From contig JACOUN010000072.1 of assembly GCA_016177805.1 (NCBI GenBank), forward strand, positions 1 to 37,930: a DNA stretch of 37,930 nucleotides, given 5' to 3'. Under the pieces are notes generated by a model that worked only from the letters and a program-made list of their open reading frames with translations, was not told where the DNA came from and ran no database searches. The DNA comes from Rhodocyclales bacterium. GTDB taxonomy: Bacteria; Pseudomonadota; Gammaproteobacteria; Burkholderiales; Rhodocyclaceae. Positions 32,163-37,930 of this stretch are shown here, piece by piece. A program made the translations under genes and the position numbers. The stretch's first letter is position 1; the number at the start of each line of letters is the position of its first letter.

Positions 32163-33670
32163 GTAGCGCAATGGCTAGCGAAATACTGGCGCGCCTGAAC
32201 GCGGCGGGAGTGCATCCCAAAGGCATTACGGCGGATACGCGCAAACTCGTCGCGGGTGACGTGTTTGCCGCCTGGCCGGGTTACGCGACGGACGGACGGC
32301 GCTACATTCCCGACGCCATCGCGCGTGGTGCGAGCGCGGTGCTGTGGGACAACGCCGACGGCTATCAGGTTGATGCGCTGCCGGTGCCGGCGATCGGCGT
32401 GGCGCATTTGCGCGAACTGGGAGGCTATCTCGCGCACCAGATTTATGCCCGCCCGTCCGAGTCGCTGTGGACCGCCGGCGTCACCGGTACCAACGGCAAG
32501 ACCACGGTGAGCCAGTGGCTGGCCAGTGCCATGTCGGAGTTGGGCGAGCGTTGCGGCGTGATCGGCACGCTGGGGCGGGGCTATCCGGGTGGCGCGTTGA
32601 TCGATGCGGGCAATACCACCCCCGACGCGCTTGAAGTGCATCGGGTGCTGGCGGGCTTCGTCGCCGACGGGGCGAAGGGCGTGGCGATGGAGGTGTCGTC
32701 CATCGGACTGGAACAGGGGCGGGTCAACGGTGTGCGCTTCGATGTCGCGATCTATACCAACCTGAGCCGCGATCATCTCGACTACCACGGCACCATGGAT
32801 GCCTATGCCGCGTCCAAGGCGATGTTGTTCGACATGCCGCACGTCGGCCATGCGGTCATCAACCTCGATGATGCCTTTGGCCTCGGCCAGGCTCGCCGCG
32901 TGAACACGCTCGGCGTACCGCTGATCGGATATACGCGTGTTGCGAGCAATGCCACGGCGGTCGCCGGCGCGCGCGTGCTGGTGGCGGATGACCTCCAGGC
33001 CTCGGCGGCGGGGTTGCGTTTCTCGGTCGTATGGGAAGGCGAGCGCGCCGATCTCCAGGTCAGGATGGTGGCGCCCTTCAACGTGTCCAATCTGCTGGCG
33101 GTGATGGCGAGCCTGCTCACGCGTGGCATGGCGCTGGAAGACGTGGTACGGGTGGCGGCCAGACTGACGCCGCCCGAGGGGCGCATGCAACTGGTCGGGG
33201 GCATTGCCGAGCCGCTGGTGGTGATCGACTACGCGCATTCGCCCGACGCGCTGGGCAAGGTTCTCGAGGCGGTGCGCACCACCGCCGAGACGCGGGGCGG
33301 CAGGCTGTTGTGCGTGTTCGGCTGTGGCGGTGATCGCGATCCGGGCAAGCGCCCGCTGATGGGGGCGGCGGCGAGCGAAGTCGCCGATCGCTGCATCATC
33401 ACCAGCGACAACCCGCGCAGCGAGGATCCCGAAGTGATCATCGAGCAGATCGCGCAAGGCGCCGCCGCGGGCGTTGAGCGGATCGTGGACCGGGCACAGG
33501 CGATCGCGCGCGCGATCGGCGAGGCCGGATCCAATGACGTCGTCGTGATCGCCGGCAAGGGGCATGAGCCGTACCAGGAAGTCCAGGGCCGCCGTTTGCC
33601 ATTTTCCGATATCGAGCAGGCGCGCCTGGCCTTGCAGGCATGGCACGGCGCGCGGGGAGGCGCGGCATGA
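32159..33670 (+). CDS. murE: UDP-MurNAc-L-Ala-D-Glu:meso-DAP ligase
   Basis: 503 residues from GTG 32159 (overlaps the ftsI stop). ATG 32171 is an in-frame alternative. P-loop [38 protein letters not shown] and the C-terminal TSDNPRSEDP (D417-N-P-R420) are present. The DNPR motif selects meso-diaminopimelate over lysine. It adds the third residue of the wall peptide. Confidence 0.97.
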   Translation: MSSAMASEILARLNAAGVHPKGITADTRKLVAGDVFAAWPGYATDGRRYIPDAIARGASAVLWDNADGYQVDALPVPAIGVAHLRELGGYLAHQIYARPSESLWTAGVTGTNGKTTVSQWLASAMSELGERCGVIGTLGRGYPGGALIDAGNTTPDALEVHRVLAGFVADGAKGVAMEVSSIGLEQGRVNGVRFDVAIYTNLSRDHLDYHGTMDAYAASKAMLFDMPHVGHAVINLDDAFGLGQARRVNTLGVPLIGYTRVASNATAVAGARVLVADDLQASAAGLRFSVVWEGERADLQVRMVAPFNVSNLLAVMASLLTRGMALEDVVRVAARLTPPEGRMQLVGGIAEPLVVIDYAHSPDALGKVLEAVRTTAETRGGRLLCVFGCGGDRDPGKRPLMGAAASEVADRCIITSDNPRSEDPEVIIEQIAQGAAAGVERIVDRAQAIARAIGEAGSNDVVVIAGKGHEPYQEVQGRRLPFSDIEQARLALQAWHGARGGAA

Positions 33671-35082
33671 TGACCTTGTTTGAAGCCGCGCGGATACTGG
33701 GCGGACAGGCGTCGTCGGACGTGCGTTTTGCCAGCGTGGGCACCGACAGCCGCAATGTGAGTGCGGGCGAGTTGTTTGTCGCGCTGCGCGGCGAGCGTTT
33801 CGACGGTCACGAGTTCGTGCAGGCCGCGGGTGCGGCGGGTGCGGCAGCGGCCCTGGTGGATCGGCAATGGGTTGATGCGAGGCAAGACCGGTCGCTGCCG
33901 GTGCTGGTGGTCGACGATACGCGCGCGGCGCTGGGCCAGCTCGCGGCGAACTGGCGCGCGCGCCTCGACATCGCGCTGATCGGGGTCACCGGCTCCAACG
34001 GCAAGACCACGGTCAAGGAAATGTGCCGCGCCATCATGAACGCCCAGATGCGGCTGGCCGGCCACGCTGACGACGCGGTGCTGGCGACCGAGGGCAATCT
34101 CAACAACGACATCGGACTGCCACTGACCTTGTTGCGCCTGCGCGCCCGGCACCGGGTGGCGGTGGTCGAGATGGGCATGAACCATCCAGGCGAAATCGCC
34201 GCTCTGACGCAACTGGCGCACCCCACCGTCGCGATCGTGACCAACGCGCAGCGCGCACACCTGCTGGGGCTGGGGAGCGTGACCAAGGTCGCCGAAGAGA
34301 AAGGCGCGATCTATGCTGGCCTGGGTGATACGGGCGTGGCTGTCATCAATGCTGACGATGTGCACGCCGCGTACTGGACCGGATTGAACGGCGCGCGACG
34401 CATCGTGACCTTCGGCATGCTCAACCCGGCCGACGTCCGTGGCGCATGCAGTGTGCATGGTCTGCATACGAGCCTCACGCTGACCACCCCCGAGGGGGTG
34501 GCCAGCATCGCCCTGCAGGTGCCGGGCCAGCACAACGCACGCAACGCGGTCGGCGCGGCCGCCGCCTGCATCGCGGCGGGGGCGTCGCTGCGGGCGGTGA
34601 GCGAAGGGCTGGCCGGATTCAGGGGGGCGCGCGGCCGCTTGCAGGCCGGGCCGGGCCTTAAGGGCGCTATCGTCATCGACGATAGCTACAACGCCAACCC
34701 CGATTCGGTGCGCGCCGCAATCGACGTGCTGGCGGCCACGCCGGGGTACAAGATCCTGGTGCTGGGTGACATGGGCGAGATCGGCGATACCAGTGCCCAG
34801 GTGCATGACGAGATCGGTGGCTACGCCAAGAGCATGGGCATAGATGGTCTGTACGGGTTCGGTGACATGAGCATGGTGGCGGTGCGCAATTTCGGCGACG
34901 GCGGTCGCCACTACAAGGCGCTCGACGCGCTGGTGGACGCGCTGACGCGCGAACTTGACGAGAACACGGTGGTGCTGGTGAAAGGGTCGCGATTCATGCG
35001 CATGGAAAGGGTCGCCGCCGCGCTGACGGCGCCGAACGGAAACAATGCGGCGGACCCGCTAGGAGGTTCCGATGCTGCTTGA
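33667..35082 (+). CDS. murF: UDP-MurNAc-tripeptide:D-Ala-D-Ala ligase
   Basis: 471 residues from ATG 33667 (4-base overlap with murE). Motifs include [30 protein letters not shown]-loop [37 protein letters not shown] and [18 protein letters not shown]. It adds D-Ala-D-Ala to complete the UDP-MurNAc pentapeptide. Its last 11 bases overlap mraY. Confidence 0.97.
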   Translation: MMTLFEAARILGGQASSDVRFASVGTDSRNVSAGELFVALRGERFDGHEFVQAAGAAGAAAALVDRQWVDARQDRSLPVLVVDDTRAALGQLAANWRARLDIALIGVTGSNGKTTVKEMCRAIMNAQMRLAGHADDAVLATEGNLNNDIGLPLTLLRLRARHRVAVVEMGMNHPGEIAALTQLAHPTVAIVTNAQRAHLLGLGSVTKVAEEKGAIYAGLGDTGVAVINADDVHAAYWTGLNGARRIVTFGMLNPADVRGACSVHGLHTSLTLTTPEGVASIALQVPGQHNARNAVGAAAACIAAGASLRAVSEGLAGFRGARGRLQAGPGLKGAIVIDDSYNANPDSVRAAIDVLAATPGYKILVLGDMGEIGDTSAQVHDEIGGYAKSMGIDGLYGFGDMSMVAVRNFGDGGRHYKALDALVDALTRELDENTVVLVKGSRFMRMERVAAALTAPNGNNAADPLGGSDAA

Positions 35083-36160
35083 ACTGGCGCTGTGGCTGGG
35101 GCAGGACGTGCGCCCCTTCAACGTGTTTGGGTACATCACGCTGCGCGCGGTGCTCGCGGCGATGACCGCGCTGCTCATCTCCTTCATCTTCGGCCCCACG
35201 GTCATACGCTGGCTGGCGGCGAAGAAGATCGGCCAGGCGGTACGCGACGATGGGCCAAAGTCGCATCTCACCAAGGCTGGCACCCCCACCATGGGCGGCG
35301 CGCTGATCCTGATCGCGATCGCGGCCACGGTGCTGCTGTGGGGCGATCTGCGCAACCGCTACGTGTGGGTGACGCTGCTGGTGACGCTGGGCTTCGGCGC
35401 GGTCGGCTGGGTGGATGACTGGCGCAAGGTGGTGCACCGCGACCCCAAGGGGCTGGCGAGCCGCTGGAAATACCTGTGGACCTCGCTGATCGCGCTCGCG
35501 GCGGCGCTGTATCTCGCGCTCAGCGCGACCGAGCCGGCGCATACCGAACTGATCGTGCCATTCTTCAAGGCGGTCGCCTACCCGCTGGGGTTGATCGGGT
35601 TCGTTACGCTGACGTACTTCGTCATCAACGGCACCAGCCACGCGGTCAACATGACCGACGGACTGGACGGCCTCGCGATCATGCCCACGGTCATGGTCGC
35701 CGGGGCGCTGGCGATCTTTGCCTACGTCGCCGGGCATGCCGGGTTCTCCAAGTACCTGGGGGTGCCCTACATCGCGGGCGCGGGCGAACTGGCCATCGTG
35801 TGCGGCGCGATCTGCGGCGCCGGGCTGGGTTTCCTGTGGTTCAACGCCTATCCGGCCGAAGTGTTCATGGGCGATGTCGGCGCGCTGGCGCTGGGTGCGG
35901 CGCTGGGGGTGATCGCGGTCATCGTGCGCCAGGAAATCGTGCTGTTCATCATGGGCGGCCTGTTCGTCGCCGAGACCCTGTCGGTGATGGTGCAGGTGGT
36001 GTACTTCAAGGCGAGCGGCGGCAAGCGCATCTTCCGCATGGCGCCGCTGCATCACCACTACGAGCTGGGGGGGTGGAAGGAAACGCAGGTAGTGGTCAGG
36101 TTCTGGATCATCACCATCATGCTGGTGCTGTTCGGCCTGTCGACGCTGAAACTGCGATGA
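35072..36160 (+). CDS. mraY: Phospho-MurNAc-pentapeptide translocase
   Basis: 362 residues, about ten membrane helices; AGGAGG precedes the ATG inside the end of murF. Family motifs: [22 protein letters not shown], the catalytic-site block [31 protein letters not shown] and the HHHYEL C-terminal block ([14 protein letters not shown]). MraY transfers phospho-MurNAc-pentapeptide to undecaprenyl phosphate to make lipid I. Confidence 0.98.
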   Translation: MLLELALWLGQDVRPFNVFGYITLRAVLAAMTALLISFIFGPTVIRWLAAKKIGQAVRDDGPKSHLTKAGTPTMGGALILIAIAATVLLWGDLRNRYVWVTLLVTLGFGAVGWVDDWRKVVHRDPKGLASRWKYLWTSLIALAAALYLALSATEPAHTELIVPFFKAVAYPLGLIGFVTLTYFVINGTSHAVNMTDGLDGLAIMPTVMVAGALAIFAYVAGHAGFSKYLGVPYIAGAGELAIVCGAICGAGLGFLWFNAYPAEVFMGDVGALALGAALGVIAVIVRQEIVLFIMGGLFVAETLSVMVQVVYFKASGGKRIFRMAPLHHHYELGGWKETQVVVRFWIITIMLVLFGLSTLKLR

Positions 36161-37554
36161 GCAACTTGTCTGGACGCTTCGTACTGGTGCTGGGCCTGGG
36201 TGAATCCGGGCTCGCGATGGCGCGCTGGTGCGCGCGTCAGGGCGCGCGCCTGCGTGTGGCCGATACGCGCGTCGATCCGCCCGGCCTGAAGGCGCTGCTC
36301 GACGAAATCCCCGGCACGGCGTTGGTGTCGGGACCGTTCTCGGAGGCCTTGCTGGTCGATGTCAAGCTGGTCGCGCTCAGCCCCGGCATCGACCCGGCCA
36401 CGCCGGTGGTCGCCGAGGCCGCCCGGCGCGGCATCCCGGTGGTGGGGGAGATGACCCTGTTCGCCGATGCGCTGGCAGCATTGGGGGTGCGTGAACGCAG
36501 CACCGTGGTGGCGATCACCGGCACCAACGGCAAGACCACCACCACCGCGCTGACGGCGGCGATGCTGCGTGGCGCCGGGCGCGACGCGGTGGCGGCCGGC
36601 AACATCAGCCCGTCGGCGCTGGCGGTGTTGATGGCGCGCATGGATGCCGGCGCCGCTCTGCCCGAGTGCTGGGTGCTGGAGCTGTCGAGCTTCCAGCTCG
36701 AAACCATGCACGGGCTGAATCCGCGGGCGGCCACCGTGCTCAACGTCACCGACGATCACCTCGACCGCCACGGCAGCATCGAGCACTACGCCCGGATCAA
36801 GGCGCGCATCTTCGAGGGCGACGGGGTGCAGGTGCTGAACCGCGTCGATCCGCGCGTGATGGCGATGGCCGAAGCGGGGCGTCGCGTCATCACGATAGGC
36901 CCGGATCGCCCGGCCACCGACAGCGATTACGGCGTGGCCGACGATGGCGACGGGCAATGGCTGGTGCGTGGCCACGAGCGCCTGATACGCGTGGACCAAC
37001 TGAAGCTGGCCGGCCTGCACAATGCGGTGAATGCGCTCGCCGCGCTGGCCTTGGGCGAAGCCGTGGGCGCCGAGCGCGCGGGCATGTTGCTGGCGCTGCG
37101 CGACTTCGGCGGCCTGCCCGACCGCATGGCGCTGGTCGCCCGGCGCAGCGACGGGGTGCTGTTCTACAACGATTCCAAAGGCACCAATGTTGGTGCTACC
37201 GTGGCGGCATTGCAGGGTTTGGGGCGGCCGGTGGTGCTGATCGCGGGGGGCGACGGCAAGGGCCAGGATTTCAGTCCGCTGCGCGAAGTGGTGGCGCGTC
37301 ACGCGCGCGCGGTGGTGTTGATCGGGCGCGACGCGCCGTTGATCGAGGCGGTGCTGACCGGGCTGGAGGTGACCCTGAGCCACGCGGCGGACATGCACGA
37401 GGCGGTGCTCCAGGCCAACGCGCTGGCAAGCCCCGCCGATGCGGTACTGCTGTCGCCCGCCTGCGCCAGCTTCGACATGTTCCGCAACTACCCGCATCGC
37501 GCCCAGGTGTTCGTCGCGGCGGTGCTGCGGCTGCCCGAGGTGGTCGCGGCATGA
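36157..37554 (+). CDS. murD: UDP-MurNAc-L-alanine:D-glutamate ligase
   Basis: 465 residues from ATG 36157 (4-base overlap with mraY). [16 protein letters not shown] binds the nucleotide of the substrate, [14 protein letters not shown] is the P-loop, and [38 protein letters not shown] and [15 protein letters not shown] complete the pattern. It adds D-Glu to UDP-MurNAc-L-Ala. Confidence 0.98.
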   Translation: MSNLSGRFVLVLGLGESGLAMARWCARQGARLRVADTRVDPPGLKALLDEIPGTALVSGPFSEALLVDVKLVALSPGIDPATPVVAEAARRGIPVVGEMTLFADALAALGVRERSTVVAITGTNGKTTTTALTAAMLRGAGRDAVAAGNISPSALAVLMARMDAGAALPECWVLELSSFQLETMHGLNPRAATVLNVTDDHLDRHGSIEHYARIKARIFEGDGVQVLNRVDPRVMAMAEAGRRVITIGPDRPATDSDYGVADDGDGQWLVRGHERLIRVDQLKLAGLHNAVNALAALALGEAVGAERAGMLLALRDFGGLPDRMALVARRSDGVLFYNDSKGTNVGATVAALQGLGRPVVLIAGGDGKGQDFSPLREVVARHARAVVLIGRDAPLIEAVLTGLEVTLSHAADMHEAVLQANALASPADAVLLSPACASFDMFRNYPHRAQVFVAAVLRLPEVVAA

Positions 37555-37930
37555 GGCTGGTCAGCGCCCTCACAGGTCTGTTGCACCTGCCCCGCGCACA
37601 CGAGGGGGTCGAGACCAGTCGCGCGGTCAACCGCCTGATGCGCCCGGCCGATGCGCCGCGCGAACTGGACCCGCTGGTGATCTGGCCGACGGTCGCGTTG
37701 CTGCTGATCGGACTGGTGATGGTGTATTCGTCGTCGATTGCGCTGGCCGAAGAGAGCCGATTTACCGGCCATCAGTCACACTACTTCCTGCTGCGCCACG
37801 CGGTGTTTCTGCTGGCCGGCATCGTCGCCAGCCTGGTGGCGTTCCGCATCTCGCTGCGCCAGTGGCAACAGCTCGCGCCGTGGCTGTTCATGACCGGGCT
37901 GGTGTTGCTGATCGTGGTGCTGATTCCGGG
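37551..37930 (+). CDS. ftsW: Peptidoglycan polymerase FtsW, N-terminal part (cut by window end)
   Basis: 126 codons from ATG 37551 (4-base overlap with murD). After a cytoplasmic tail of about 40 residues come the SEDS helices: LVIWPTVALLLIGLVMVYSSSIALAEE (with the typical MVYSSS), then FLLRHAVFLLAGIVASLVAF and WLFMTGLVLLIVVLIP. FtsW polymerises septal glycan with FtsI. The gene continues past the window. Confidence 0.95.
   Translation, partial: MRLVSALTGLLHLPRAHEGVETSRAVNRLMRPADAPRELDPLVIWPTVALLLIGLVMVYSSSIALAEESRFTGHQSHYFLLRHAVFLLAGIVASLVAFRISLRQWQQLAPWLFMTGLVLLIVVLIP

Noticed and set aside
33229-34911. 560-codon minus-strand frame opposite murE/murF
   Set aside because: Low-complexity composition and full overlap with two certain genes; a shadow frame.

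Overview
The window is about 37.9 kb of GC-rich, gene-dense chromosomal DNA that looks like a betaproteobacterium (inference). The order mpl, small conserved protein, tlpA-like, aroQ, accB, accC, prmA, DUF3426 protein, pfkB-like kinase, and the run dolP-diaA-yraN facing rsmI just upstream of a division/cell-wall cluster without an lpoA gene, match my memory of betaproteobacterial gene orders. A related gammaproteobacterium is not excluded. MurE carries the DNPR motif, so the wall uses meso-diaminopimelate.

Left end (1-2734): accessory DNA. It has the tail of an unknown gene, a predicted nucleotidyltransferase with a small upstream partner, and a VapBC toxin-antitoxin pair lying between two related 41-bp repeats, plus REP-like hairpins. 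Glycan region (2735-12719): an ABC exporter (Wzm, and Wzt with a C-terminal glycan-binding domain), a methyltransferase-like/GNAT fusion, a glycosyltransferase/PIG-L deacetylase fusion, two GT2 enzymes, a GT4 enzyme split by an exact 16-bp tandem duplication, and a sugar-nucleotide epimerase. Together they look like a pathway for a surface polysaccharide (O-antigen or capsule) built in the cytoplasm and exported by the ABC route.

Middle (12716-16160): two 167-bp MITE-like elements in the same orientation, each starting at the stop codon of the gene before it. They bracket an ornithine-lipid pair (olsB, olsA) and a HIT-family gene; a PfkB-family kinase follows. Next (16189-22053, minus strand) is a metabolic operon read from a small conserved gene through tlpA-like, aroQ, accB, accC, prmA and a zinc-ribbon DUF3426 protein. 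The accB-accC junction carries a 121-bp insertion-like segment with a second copy of the accC start. Divergent mpl begins at 22117 and is followed by a repeat-rich spacer.

Right part (23845-37930): dolP-diaA and yraN on the minus strand, then rsmI, pyrC, a small lipoprotein gene, the RNase P RNA gene, and the dcw cluster mraZ-rsmH-ftsL-ftsI-murE-murF-mraY-murD-ftsW (ftsW cut by the window end). The dcw promoter has a 17-bp spacer and is followed by a four-unit, 10-bp-period MraZ box. Every gene junction in the cluster overlaps, suggesting translational coupling throughout.

No single locus is clearly an undescribed system. The best candidates are the possible chain-capping fusion next to Wzt, the on/off 16-bp duplication in the glycosyltransferase, the CTAG-targeted MITE pair, and the rebuilt accC start.
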